Positions 1-11,400 of a stretch of DNA of 50,081 nucleotides are shown here, piece after piece. Numbering within the stretch: position 1 is the first letter of the stretch; every line of letters begins with the position of its first letter. Origin of the DNA: Acanthamoeba castellanii str. Neff (Eukaryota > Discosea > Longamoebia > Acanthamoebidae). A program made the position numbers and the translations under genes. The stretch spans positions 12,734 to 62,814 of the forward strand of contig NW_004457693.1 in NCBI RefSeq assembly GCF_000313135.1, read 5' to 3'. A model generated the notes under the pieces. The model did no database searches and was not told the origin of the DNA. It saw only the letters and a program-made list of their open reading frames with translations.

Positions 1-209
1 CACCATACCGACAAGCGCTGCAGCATGTTCACGATACGCGGATCGGAGGACAAAGAGCAATGGGCACCTGGTGGAACTGGCGCAGGCGTCCCTTTTGTGG
101 TCGTTCGTAGCGGAACATGGGGCCGCTGTAGAAGTAGCGCCGCGGCAGATCGCCAAAGTCCTTTTTGCTCACGAACGCACGTACCACGCCTGCATGCCTG
201 AGTGAGCGC

Positions 210-273
<64 letters not shown>

Positions 274-811
274 CCGCACAGACACCACAACGCACGCAGA
301 TCATGCTCGGGCACATACCGGCAGTGCCTTCGGGTCGGAGGGTGAGACTGTTGCCGCCCTTGTCGTCAAATGTGTACATCTCCTTCATCACCACGTCCGA
401 ATCGCCGCCCAAGCTCCGCTGGAACACTTGGGTCGTCTCGAACATCGGCGTTTGTACCTGTGCAGAGAACAATGCAAAATTGTTTTATTTATTATTTATT
501 TTGCATTATTTATTTAGCTTAATTGGGCGAACCTCCTCGAAGGCGTATCGGGAAGCTACGCGCCGAGCGGTGTCCACGATGAACCGGTGGGCTGCCAGCT
601 CGCCGCCCTCGATGTCGTGCGTCCCGCGCGGCGCACCGCCCACGGGGCCGGTCGCTACAGCAGCCGCCGAGGAGACGTAGCCGCGTTGCAACCACAACGG
701 ACCCGCCAGCGCTGCGCCTCCATGGCATCCACTCCAACCAACGGCGTAGGCCACCCCCGACCAGGCGCCACTCGTACAAACGAGGCGCCCTCCCCAAAGA
801 TGTGGCCACAT
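1..811 (-). CDS. histidyl-tRNA synthetase, 5' part, cut by window edge
   Basis: Class II aminoacyl-tRNA synthetase that charges tRNA-His. Exons read on minus: 811-533, 457-319, 189-68; the rest lies beyond the left edge. The start at 811 opens a basic, hydrophobic leader of about 60 residues with few acidic residues, which looks like a mitochondrial presequence. Then come PRGTHDI (start of the catalytic core), [12 protein letters not shown], the histidine-binding TLRPEGTA, and motif 2 [16 protein letters not shown]. The RPQKGR form of motif 2 is what I know from bacterial and alpha-proteobacterial/mitochondrial enzymes, so a mitochondrial or dual-targeted enzyme is likely; that is inference. 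The two complete introns carry simple repeats or AT-rich sequence. The gene is divergent from the membrane-protein gene at 971, with 159 bp between the start codons. Identity is secure from the motifs; localisation is not. Confidence 0.9.
229..271. repeat. (CA)n microsatellite
   Basis: An uninterrupted CA run of about 43 bases, preceded by an ACGC run at about 210-228. It lies inside the intron of the histidyl-tRNA synthetase gene (190-318), typical of the simple repeats filling introns throughout this window. Confidence 0.95.
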
Positions 812-970
812 CTTCATCTTCTTAGAAAATGCCGAATTATTGTTGATTTTCTTGATTTTCCTTACCATTTCCTGCTGCTTGCTGGTTGGCCAGCGAGTTG
901 TTGTCGCACCAGCATCTCTGCAACAGCTGGGCAATCAACCTTTCTCCTGCGCTGCAACAACAACGGCGCC

Positions 971-3512
971 ATGCCCTGCCGCGTGCTGGTGGTCTTATTG
1001 CTGACCTCCTTTGTCGTAGCATCAGCTTTGGCTCAGCCTGATGGTACCACCGCCTCTACTTGAAGAAGACGCCTTATTGCCTTTTTCAAGGAGTTCTAAA
1101 CTCCTCCGCCACACCTCGTCTCATTCTTCACAGTTTCCGAACTGCGTACCCGTGTGCTCTTCAATGACAGCTTCAACGCCCTTTTCGCGCCAAGTGGCAA
1201 CTGGGTCCACCGCCAGGCGTACGTTTGACCTCTTCTCCTCCGCTCGTGTTCTCGCAGACCGCCTGTTGTTGATGCTCATTCTTAACGGGCTTATTATCCT
1301 CAACCAATGCACTGGAATTTTAAATTGATGATAACCCGGCCATGTTTCGTTGGTTGGTTGTTTTTTCCCACGCCGCTGCAGGAACACAAGGGCAAAGCTG
1401 ATCGACGGCAGGCTAACGTTCGACGCCGTTGGTTCCATGTTGCCCAACGGCGACATCTTCACAAATCGAAGCTTCGTCAGCAGCACCAACCAGTTCCTCC
1501 TGCGTTTCGACTACGCGGCCACTGTCGCGTGTGACCAAGTCTACGTGGCATGGTTCTACGACATACCCGCCAGTGAGGCCATTGTACGTACCCACAAGCC
1601 TCGCCAAAAAAAAGTGTGTCGTGCCATGCGTGCCGTGCGTGCCGTGTCCTGACTTCTTTCCCTGTGCCCATCCACTGTACAGATTCCGATTCATGGCTGG
1701 GCAGCGACTAGCAGGCCTGATTACTGTGCGCAGGTATGGTCTGTGCCTTTGTTGGTGCCTGTGGTTGTGGGAGTGCGCCAATGCTCAACGGGCGCGTTGC
1801 TGGCACATCAGTCAGGGACGAACTTCGGAGGTTGCGATCAAAATTTCCAACTGCTGCTGCCCACCGCCTCGACCAGCGCCGGCGACATGCAGCGCTACGA
1901 GTTTGTGCTCGCTCTGGCCAACTTCCAAGTGGTGTCCCGCAATGAAACTGGTACTAGCCCCCTCCTGTCCACAAGACACTCAATAATGTTGTGGGCGCTA
2001 ACGCTGTGCTGGTATTCTATGTGTTAGCCATCGCCAAGGGTATTTATCTGTCGCTGCAGAACCGAGGCTACACCGACGACGTGTGCTTCTTTGATAATTT
2101 CAGCTTTGAAGAGATCCTCCCACCCCTCAAGTACGGTCTTCTCTTTCGTTTTCTGTCTTTTATTTTTCTGTATTTTTACTTCATTCCTTCATCAGTCCTC
2201 CGTCTGTGGCGGCGCCATTGCTCGCCGTGGACTTCCCAATGCGCAACCCGTCGTTCTTGGCGACCTCTCCGCAGGAAGGTGCGATGAGAAAACCTGAATC
2301 GGCGCACTGCTGCATTGAAGTGTACCTCTTTACTGACGCGATGTGCATCGGTGCGCTCGTGCGGCAGAGGGCACCGAGATCAGTGCCGACTTTGTGCGGA
2401 TGGTCGAGCTGCAGAGCGATTACCGTGTGAAGGTGATCCGCAATTTCCCTGCCACGGGCTACAAGGTCCAGGCTGCATCGGACGGGGTACGGACTTGGGT
2501 TCGCGCTTGGGTTCCATGCGGCCCGGTGGACTCATTGTTGACTTGTGTGGACACCCAACCAGGCTGTTTGGTTCTCCCGTGCCCTCCAAGTCTACGATGA
2601 AAGCGTGGCCACGTGCGACTTGACGATCAAGGCCTTTACGCAAGGTATCGCAAGCATCCCCGTGGGTGCAGTTGCCCCTGGAAGGGGAACGTTCCAGCTC
2701 ACCCATGACGCCACACACTCCTTCCTGCAGATGGCCGTGTGAACACGGGCTTGTCGAAGTTCAAGGCGCCCAAGAACTCAGTGGAGTGGTCCATCACACT
2801 CACCGGCTGGCCCTTCACCGCACCAAACAACAAGCTCCTGCTAGAGTTCGGCCTGTCCATCTTTGAAAGCGGGCGCAACACCAATGCCAGTGTCGGCGGC
2901 GGCCAGTTCGTCATCACCAATGTCACGTATGTGTCCAGCGAGAAGACATACCGCTACGCTCTCCACCTGGCCGGCAGCAACGCGTCGACGGTGGTGAACC
3001 TGATCCTCCCGACGGTGGCGACGGTGGACTCAGTCGCGGGCGAAATCGAAGCGCCGGTGCTGACCACGGCAGCGGCCTTCGCGGCGTACATCAGCAGCTC
3101 CAGCTCGCAGCCCGTCTCATCATTGCAGGCTGGCGTGGGAGACACAGTGGATGTCGTGGTGTTTGTTTTCCCCAGCTTCAAGGACTCGCTCACCTACGAC
3201 CCCAACGTCGGCTTCCTGCTTACCGGAGGTACTCTCGCCCGCGACCGCACGCACACACGACCGCGTCATGAAACGGGCTCTGACACTCACCACGCTTTCG
3301 ATGATAAACAAATATTAGGAGATGAGAGTGGCATTAGCGACGACAACACGTTGCTGATCGTGCTCACTGCGGTGCTGGTGTCGTGCGCCCTGCTGGTGGT
3401 CATCGCGGCGGCCGTAGTTATATTTATCACGATGAAGGTCAAGGCCAGTCGCGCGAACCAGGAGGCCTGCGTTCAGTTGGATCTCCATGACGAAGCCGGT
3501 GACGCTCTCTGA
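971..3512 (+). CDS. secreted / type I membrane protein, unrecognised
   Basis: I do not recognise the family. The ATG at 971 opens a clear signal peptide (PCRVLVVLLLTSFVVASALA, then QPDG). Exons I can place: 971-1043, 1134-1218, 1382-1583, 1683-1733, 1812-1950, 2028-2130, then less certain ones near 2198-2300, 2365-2490 and 2588-2645, and two last ones at about 2734-3228 and 3320-3512. The ectodomain is rich in Asn/Ser/Thr and beta-strand-like, with several N-glycosylation sequons (NDS, NRS, NET, NVT, NAS). The last exon carries one membrane span (LLIVLTAVLVSCALLVVIAA) and a short basic cytoplasmic tail ending at 3512. The product would be a surface protein with a large outer part and about 30 residues inside. 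The exon set between 2131 and 2590 is not resolved, so the protein length is uncertain. Confidence 0.65.
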
Positions 3513-3748
3513 ACGGGCAAGGCTTGTGGCCCGCTGCACCAGGAATGTAATATTATTTGGTTTAAGTTGTTGTGGAGAGGAATGATTGGAATGCTCTCGA
3601 TGAATGTCGACATAAACCAATGGAATGGGCCAATTAGGAGAGGGAAAGCTGTGGGGAAGGGACAACCACGTTTTGCCTTCTGCGCGTCGCACATTTCATC
3701 AATTAATCGAACGCACCCCGCATTCAGAGAGCCAATTTTTCACACAGA

Positions 3749-4988
3749 ATGGGAAGCGAACTCGACTGTGCGTTGGATTTGATGAGGCGTATGCCTCCTT
3801 CCTCGATCGAGGACAACCTCGCGGGTCTCATCGATCTCGTGCCCGACCTCACCGAGCAGCTGCTCAGCATGGTCGATCAGCCCCTTAAGGTCGCTCACGA
3901 TTCGCAGGCCCGTCGTGACTACCTCCTCTGCGACTACAACCGTGACGGTGATTCCTACCGGTACCCCACCATTCTTCCTCTTGGCTTTGTTGGCTTTCAA
4001 TTATTGCGTGACGGAGCCCAAGTGTTTCATTATGTGCGGTTGTCAAGTAAAATCTTGATTGCTGCTTCAATTTTCCTGCGCTCGGGTGTGGTGGTCAAGG
4101 AGCATGATGGACTGATCGATTTGGTTCTTATTCTTTGTAGCTCGCCGTGGACCAACAAGTATGATCCCTCTCTTCCCGACGGTGCTCTCCCCTCGGCTCA
4201 GCTCAGGCAGCTCGAGGTGCAGGCCAACGAGGTTTTCGACATCTACCGCGACCTGTACGCCCCCCCCCCTCCCGTAGAGGCATTATTTCCATTCGCCTTA
4301 ATCTTTCGAGTACGATGGCATGCCAACAATTCATTGACGTCAATTACTGTGTGAAGGTACTTCGAGGGTGGTGTCTCCTCTGTATATTGCTGGGATCTCG
4401 ATGACGGATTCGCCGCTGTTGTACTTATAAAGAAGAGTACGTATTGCGGCTTTGCCACGGATTCGTTGATCGATCGTTCTTACCCTCCAAACACCACCAA
4501 CAGCTCAGGACCAGTCTAAGAAGGGCCAGCCCATGAAGGGAACGTGGGACTCCATCCACGTCGTCGAGGTGGTCGACAAGGGCAAGAACGCTCACTACAA
4601 GCTCACCTCCACCGTCATGCTCTTCATCGAAACCGAGACCAAGGAGACCGGTCGCGTCACGCTCGCCGGTTCCCTCACCCGTCAGGCACGTCATTTCCTT
4701 CATGTGCTCCACGCCTGTGCGCGTTGTGCTAACTCAACAACAACCACCACAACCAAACAGGACGAGAAGGACTTCCCCGTGGACAAGGTGAACCCGCATG
4801 TGGCCAACATCGGTCGCATGATCGAGGACATGGAGCTCAAGCTGAGGACCACGCTTCAGACCATCTACTTCGGCAAGACCAAGGACATCGTCAACGAGCT
4901 CAGGCAGGTGATGCCCGTCTCCGTCCTCAAGAGCAGGTCCGCTCTCCAGCAGCAGATCGCTGGTGCCATTGGCGGCAGGGGCAACTAA
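3749..4988 (+). CDS. CAPZB: F-actin capping protein subunit beta
   Basis: Beta subunit of the heterodimeric capping protein that blocks actin filament barbed ends, needed for Arp2/3-driven motility and phagocytosis. Exons 3749-3960, 4141-4254, 4357-4436, 4504-4685, 4761-4988 join into one frame of 271 residues, the usual size of the family (about 272). Family landmarks are visible: [13 protein letters not shown] at the N-terminus, [26 protein letters not shown] across intron 1, [36 protein letters not shown] and [14 protein letters not shown]. Intron 4 (4686-4760) appears to use a GC donor (CAG then GCACGT); the others are GTAC donors. The partner alpha subunit is not in the window. Very confident. 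Confidence 0.97.
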
Positions 4989-5056
4989 AGAGGAGACCAA
5001 ACCAGGTCCCTGCTGTTGTTGTTCGCTACTTCCTTCCCGCTCTCGTTTGTCCAAAC

Positions 5057-5062
5057 AATAAA
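5057..5062 (+). promoter_or_regulatory. polyadenylation signal AATAAA
   Basis: Canonical AATAAA 69 bases after the capping protein beta stop codon, in the 218-bp gap before the HPS3-like gene. Likely the 3'-end signal of the capping protein transcript. Confidence 0.6.
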
Positions 5063-5207
5063 CGGACATCGTCTTGTTCTTTACACTCGTCCATGTTATT
5101 TCTATATTTACTTATTTATCGTGTATTTTTTTGCGAGGCGGAAAAGGCGAAGGAAATAGTGAAAGGGAGGCAAAAAAGAAAGAAGGGCGCCCTGGTTGCG
5201 CACCAAG

Positions 5208-8200
5208 ATGGTGAAGGTGATCCTCTTCCACCTGTTCAATGGGCAGCAGGTGGTGGGCATCGACGAGGAGCCCCTCGCCATCACGCACGCCTCCACCACC
5301 ATCCTCGCTGCCACCAAGGCCGGTAATGCCAGCCCCTCCCGATTTATTAGATTGTTGTTTGTTAGATTGTTTCATCATTTAATCATTTATTCCCTTATGT
5401 GCGGCCAGGGCGGGTGGAGGGCTTTGCGGCCGGTGCCGAGTACGTACGCGCGTTCAGCTTCGGGACGGCGAATGATGGTATCACAGGCCTGCACCACGTA
5501 CCCGCTCTCGACTGGTATCGCACACACTACTCGCTACATCAGTCCCTGCCCTGCCCAAAACGCTCATCATAGCCTCATACATGTCTGTGGCGTGCGTGCT
5601 GGATCGATGACGCACGCGTAGCGTGGTGACGCTGGAGCGGGAGAGCGCACACTCGCGTATCAACGTAGTGCGGGCCTACTACCGATACCACCCGCTGACC
5701 ACCACCGATCAGGCAGCAGCAGCAGCAACCGAGGCCGCCGACGGCACCACCACGGGGCGGTACGCTTCGGCGGGCAGCCTCGTCCAGCTCGCCGTGCCCT
5801 GGTCTGTGCACACTCTCGCCGTGTGGTACGCAACCGCACCGCTCGCTCACTGGTCGTGTGTGTCGTGTGTCGTGTGTCGTGTGTCGTGTGTCGTGTGTCG
5901 TGTGTCGTGTGTGTCGATGGCTCACACCAATTTGCTTCGCCTCGCCCAGCGGCGCGACGGGGAGAGTGTTGGCCGGCGGCGAGCGGGGCCTGTCGCTGTG
6001 GGCTCTGCACGAGGAGGGCCAAGCGCCCGAGCACCTCATGGACCTGGACACCTCACACTCGCTTCCCGTTCGCCGGTTGGCCATCCACCGCGACTACCTT
6101 GGTACCACACCTCGCTCCACTACTCGTTTTGTTGTGTGTGTGTGTGTGTGTGTGGTCGTGTGTGTGTGTGTGTGTGTGTGTGTGGTGTGGAAAGCGAGAG
6201 CCACGCGACAATCAAAGCTCACCGTGTATTGCATTTCTGGTCGCCCACTTCTCCCACCAGCCTACGCGTCCTCGAACGAGCTGTTCGTGCTCCACTTCCA
6301 GCTCGTCCCTCGCTCCGGGACCAGTACAAGCTCGTCTCTCCCAAGTACGTAAAGAAATAACCCGACCAACAGCACGACAGTACCATTGTAAGGAGAGACC
6401 ACCCCGAATGACTGACTTGTCGACCCCCGCGGGCCGCAGGCGAAAGCACGAGCCTCGAGGACCTGCTGATGGAAGCAGCTACTGAGCAGTCCGCACAGCA
6501 GGAGAAGTCGTCCGCGGCCGCCGAGGAGAACGTCGCCGGGTGGGTCGAGGACGACCACCACCTGGAGTGCGTGTTCGACTTCACCAGCTCCGCCCGAGGC
6601 GACGGCGACCGGGCCTGCATGGCCGTGCGCCAGGGACAGGTACCCTCCAGCGAAGCCTTTCGCTGCGTGCCGCTTCTTTAATAACGCTGTCGTTAATGCT
6701 GTCGACAAGGCTCTACCGGTCCCGTCGATAGCGCCGGGCAAGAGCCGGTACCCGGCCGGCCCGGAGATTGTGCTGGGGCCGCTGCCGGACATCCAGCACG
6801 CGCCGCGGCTCAGCAGCGACTCGGCGTACACGATGTCCACCTGCTCGCTAATGCTCTACCGGCGCTTTCCCGAGAAGACGGGCATCATCTCGCTGAGCCT
6901 GCTGCCCGACTGCGATCTCACGCACCAGCTCCAGCGCGACACGAACGCGGTCAACAAGGAGACCGGCATCCGTTGCTGGATCTCTACGCCGCAGCAGGTG
7001 CCCTCTCCCTCATCAGCTTTTCCTACCATCACACATTCTGACACACACACACCACACACACCACACACCACTCACACCACACACCACACCACACACACTG
7101 ACAGGGCCTCATGTACGAAGTGAGCAAGCCGGGCCTGATTTCCGAATACGTGTACACCGACGAGGCGTTGGACGCGCAGCCGGGGGCCTCTTTCCTCTAC
7201 GTCGCCACCAAGACTGGTGCGTGCGCCTCATGTCAAGGGCTCGTGGAAGTTGTTGTCGACTCACGTGTGGCGGTTGGCTGTGACCAATGATCGTTCAGGT
7301 CTCGAGACGTGGACGCTGCGACCAGGGTGGACCCGCGACGCCGGCATTCCGGAGCCCATGGTCATCGGCTTGCAGCCCTTCATTTCGCTGAAGAAGATCG
7401 TGCTCGCCGGCGACTCAGTCATCCTCCTCTCCAAGTACGCACCCGTTGCACTGCCGTTGGTCAATCACAAGTTCGTCAGCTTATAGGGCGACGCTGCGAC
7501 GCACACGCACACGCACACGCACACGCACACATGTTCACACACGCACACACGCGACTGGTCGCGTTAGGTTCACTGAGGCCGACTTAGTGCGGTCGTCGCG
7601 GCCCAAGGCCAAGGGGAGTCGAATCGTCAGCTTGCCCAAACCGGCGCCCAACCCAGAGGAGGAGGTGAGCTGGAACCTGTACATTCTCCAGCCCATTCCG
7701 GCCATTCCGCTCTACGAGCAGGTCATCGCTCGCGCCCACGATAATGTACGCCACGTCGTGCATACGCTCATCTGCATCGATCGCGGCGTCTCATTGCTGT
7801 GCGTGCGTGTGCGTGCGCGCGTGTAGGAGGATTCGGATGTGGAGGTGTATCATCAACTGTTGCTGGAGGGCCACCTGCTGCTTGAGTCTCGCCTGGCGGC
7901 GCTGCTGTCGTCGATCGCCCTATCGTCGGGCCGCGAACCAGCCGACACAGCCGCGCAGCTTTCCTCCCAACTCGAAGCTGAAAACTACCGCAAGCTTTTG
8001 CGCAAGTCCGCTTCGCTTCTTGCCGACGTACGCTCGCCGCAAACACCGCACTCACTGCACACGCTCACCGCACACACTGCACGCACCACCACATGCACGT
8101 CTCATGCTTGTGTACGCAGTACTACGCTCGTTCGGGCGAGTGGGAGCGCGCGTGCGATCTGTTTGCGCAGTCGGACCGCCCCATCGCGCACGTGCTGGCA

Positions 8201-10529
8201 GCGGCTCTGGGCGAGGAGGCCGCCGCGAAGCCGCTGGTCACCTACTTCGACGCCGTACTCTTCGACGCCGACCTCGGCGAAAGCCTTCTCGTCGACGAGG
8301 TGGCCGATCAGGTGACACCTCCATTAGTTACCGCACACGGTGCGTGCTGCGCAGGACAGTGCACTCACCCGCCGTGTGCGTGTGCGGCCGTGCGTGTGTC
8401 GTGCCGTGTCGTGTGTCGTGCGTGTGTGGCGTGCGATCAGGCCGATGCGATATTGGAGCACTACGCCACGCACGCTCCACACCGAGTGTCGACGGTCATA
8501 CTGGAGTCGTGCCTCCAGTCCTACACCCACCAGTCGGCCCTCACTTTCCTCAACAAGGCCATGACCCCGCCCCGTTCGACCCAGCCCGCCGCCCCTCTCC
8601 AGGGCCTCGCCCGATTCATCATGCAGCCTCCTGCCGACGAGGTACCCCCTTTTTTAATTACTTTTAATTTGTATTTTTACATATCTAGATTTATATTTTA
8701 TTTTATTGAATGACTTTTTCAATTGTAAATAAAATCTATCTTTGGACAATAGGGCGTGGCTGGGCCGTGGGCGTCGCCGTCGCCTTCGAGCCAGCAGGCG
8801 CAGCTCTACTCGGTGAGCGACACGCCGACAGCACAGGGATTCGAGCCCTGGAAGGACCGCTTCGCCAAGGGCCTGCTCCTCATCGACTCGGGCAAAGAGG
8901 TACTCACCTCGATTGGCCTTAGTCTCCGTGTCGCGTGTCGCGTGAGGTTCTCATGCGCATATCATTCCGTTCCGCACGGCAGGACGAAGCGGTGCAGGCG
9001 CTGCTGTCGCTTCAGTCGGACACTCTGCTCCGACTGTGCGTGGCATCGCCCCACCTCCTCTTCGCGCCGCAGGACGATGCCGAAGACGACGCACCAGCCT
9101 CCTCCTCCTCCTCCTCATCTTCTTCTTCATCGTCATCTTCCTCCGCCGGCGAGAAGTGGAACGTCACCGCCGTCGCGCTCCTGCTGCGCCAGCACGCCCC
9201 GTGGTCGCTCCTCGAGCTGCTCGCGACCCTCCTCACCCAGGTATTTATTTACATTTTTTTAAAATTATGTTATCGACTGTTGTGTGTTGTTGGCTGACCA
9301 CCGGTGGCCGCTGCAGAACGCGCAGGCGGTGCCGCCGCTGTCGCTGGTGCTGCGGCTGCTGGACCCGAACCCGCCGCCAGCGCAGCTGCCTCATTCCCTC
9401 CACCCGTACCACTACTTGCAGCAGCAGCAGGCACAGGCACTGCCACTGCCCTCTTCCGACTCGCCCGACCTCATCGGCCTGTACGCACACGCACAAGCGC
9501 ACTCGCCCAACCGCACTCGCGCACCGCAACACACTCATGGCTGATGGGGGGTGATGATAGGGTGCTGGAGACGTGCTACGCGGAGCACCTTCTGGTGGAC
9601 GAGCAGGCGTCGGCGCTCCAGGGAGCCCGGGCGAGCCGGGGCCTGCCCAACTACCTGGCCGGCCTCTACCTCCAGTGGGCCGTGCACTTCGCCTCCGCCG
9701 CCAAGCCTAGCGACGTCTCCATTTTCGAAGCCGCCGGCTCCATCCCCATCTCCTACGCGAAAAGGTGTGCTTTGTGTCGTATGTAGTGTTGCGTGTCGTG
9801 TGCCGTGAGTCGTGCCGCGACTCACGTGACAATGCAAACGCAGGTGGGAGAGCCGTCACAAGCGGGCCTTCAAGCACACCGTACAGCCGTGGCTCGCATC
9901 GCTCTGCCCGGCCTCCGTGCCCGACGAGCAGTCGCTGGACCTCTACTTGGCCAAGCTGCTGGGCCTGCTGACGTCGCCCTACGCGGCGCAGGTGGACTGC
10001 GAGGCTATACTGCGCCTATTGAATGCGTCCCTGGGCCGATCTCTCGACGCGAGCCCGATGACGCTTCCATTGCGGCTCCTCTGCCTCGCCAGCCAGCGCT
10101 TCGAGGAGGCCATGCGGCTCACCATCGCCGTCAAGCCGCGCGCCACCCTCTCCTTCGCCCAACACTTCTGCTCCAGCGTACGCCCTCGTGTGACAGACAC
10201 ACACACACACACACACACACACAACACTTGGCTGATGATGCGGCGCACAGACGGACGAGTGGCGAAGTGTGCTGGTGGCGCTGGCCGACGCGCTGCTGGA
10301 GGCCGAGGAGCAGGAGCGGAGCAGCAAGGAGCTGGCGGAGGAGTACGCGAGCGTGCTGCGCCACCTGAGCACGGTCTATGAGCCCGACGCCTTCCTCCTG
10401 CTCCTGCCGCCCAACGGCAAGATGACCTTCTTCCTGCCCTTCATCGAGGCCTCCTTCACCTACCACGCCGCCCTGTCCCTCCGGCCACCTCATCGCTCCC
10501 CCGCCACCGACGCTGCCCAGGTCAAGTAG
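5208..10529 (+). CDS. HPS3-like BLOC-2 complex subunit
   Basis: Resembles HPS3, a subunit of BLOC-2 (HPS3/HPS5/HPS6), which acts in trafficking to lysosome-related organelles. Nineteen exons join into one frame of 1173 residues (human HPS3 is about 1004): 5208-5322, 5409-5514, 5622-5825, 5950-6101, 6261-6344, 6440-6639, 6743-6997, 7105-7216, 7299-7434, 7568-7745, 7827-8027, 8120-8311, 8441-8641, 8753-8899, 8983-9240, 9317-9480, 9561-9764, 9844-10177, 10251-10529. The N-terminus (VKVILFHLFNGQQVV, then GRVEGFAAGAEYVRAF, INVVRAYYRY, GRVLAGGERGLSLWAL) aligns from memory with the start and first beta-propeller blades of HPS3. The middle and C-terminal parts are alpha-helical, like a vesicle-coat solenoid. 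A run of about 15 serines lies near 9098-9145. The call rests mainly on the N-terminal third; another propeller-solenoid trafficking protein is the alternative. Confidence 0.65.
5854..5916. repeat. tandem 7-mer repeat (CGTGTGT)n
   Basis: About eight near-perfect copies of a seven-base unit inside intron 3 (5826-5949) of the HPS3-like gene. Confidence 0.9.
6133..6184. repeat. (TG)n microsatellite, interrupted once
   Basis: TG run with one GGTCG interruption, in intron 4 (6102-6260) of the HPS3-like gene. Confidence 0.9.
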
Positions 10530-10681
10530 AGCCTTGCCTTCACCTTCACCATCAACTCCTTCTACACGACCTGCCTACACCTGTTTTCGTCTCATCTCAA
10601 CACACAGCACAACTTCGACGTCCCTCCCTCCCCTTTGAAAGATGGTCATGTCGTAGAAGGTGATGAGGATGGTCAGCATGG

Positions 10682-11191
10682 TCACCCCTTGATCAGCTCC
10701 TTGGCGGCCTTCTTGTGGTTTTTCTTGATCGCGAGTCCGTAGGGGGTCAGCTTGTTGTGGTTCCGCCCGGTGGTCGCCGCCCCCGCATCCAACAACAGCC
10801 GCACACACTGCACGACACGAGCCGTCACTACTCAGAGCACGCTCGAGGTGATCTTGCTTGCCTGGGGCGGCTTGTACCTCGGTGTGGCCGTACTGGGCGG
10901 CCTCGTGCAGCGGGGTGTACATGAGGTCGTTGGCGATGTTGGGGTCAGCCCCGTGTTCCAACAGAAGCTTCACTGCCCGTCGTGCCCGTCGTCAGCTCCA
11001 CAGGGGAACTGGAGAGGGGGGGAGTTTGAACCTATTCCGGCGTGGTTGAAGGTGACGGCCTTGTAGAGAGCCGTTTCGCGCACCTCGTCGGTGTAGTTGA
11101 TTGCGGCCTTGCCTGCTCGGTCGCTGAGCAGTCGCGCCACCTCCTCATGTCGCCCCTTCGTGGCCGCCTCCAACAGCTGCGGTCCTTCCAT
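10682..11191 (-). CDS. small ankyrin-repeat protein
   Basis: A 126-residue protein from exons 11191-11032, 10972-10878 and 10807-10682, which join in frame. It is almost entirely ankyrin repeats: LLEAATKGRHEEVARLL, then ETALYKAVTFNHAGIVKLLL, then EHGADPN..YTPLHEAAQYG, then a final LLLDAGAATTG..LTPYGLAIKKN and a lysine-rich end. TPLH and the hairpin GADPN are the classic repeat signatures. Intron 1 splits the GIVKLLL helix. It probably acts as a protein-binding module; no catalytic domain is present and the partner cannot be told. It converges with the HPS3-like gene (152 bp between stops) and diverges from the coiled-coil gene at 11401. Confidence 0.88.
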
Positions 11192-11400
11192 CTCTCTTCT
11201 TTGCTTTAGTACTCATTTTTAATAAACAATCATTATTTAAGAAGGCAGATTGGGTTGCTACAAAAGTTCAGCCAATCGGCGAAAAATTGGTTTGGAACTA
11301 GGAAAAAACTGGGCACCGCTTGAGGGTCTTGTCCTGGCTGGTGCCTGCTTGCCGTCATTTTGTAAAACAAAACGAAAGTCCAACGCAAGGCAGCAGGAGA

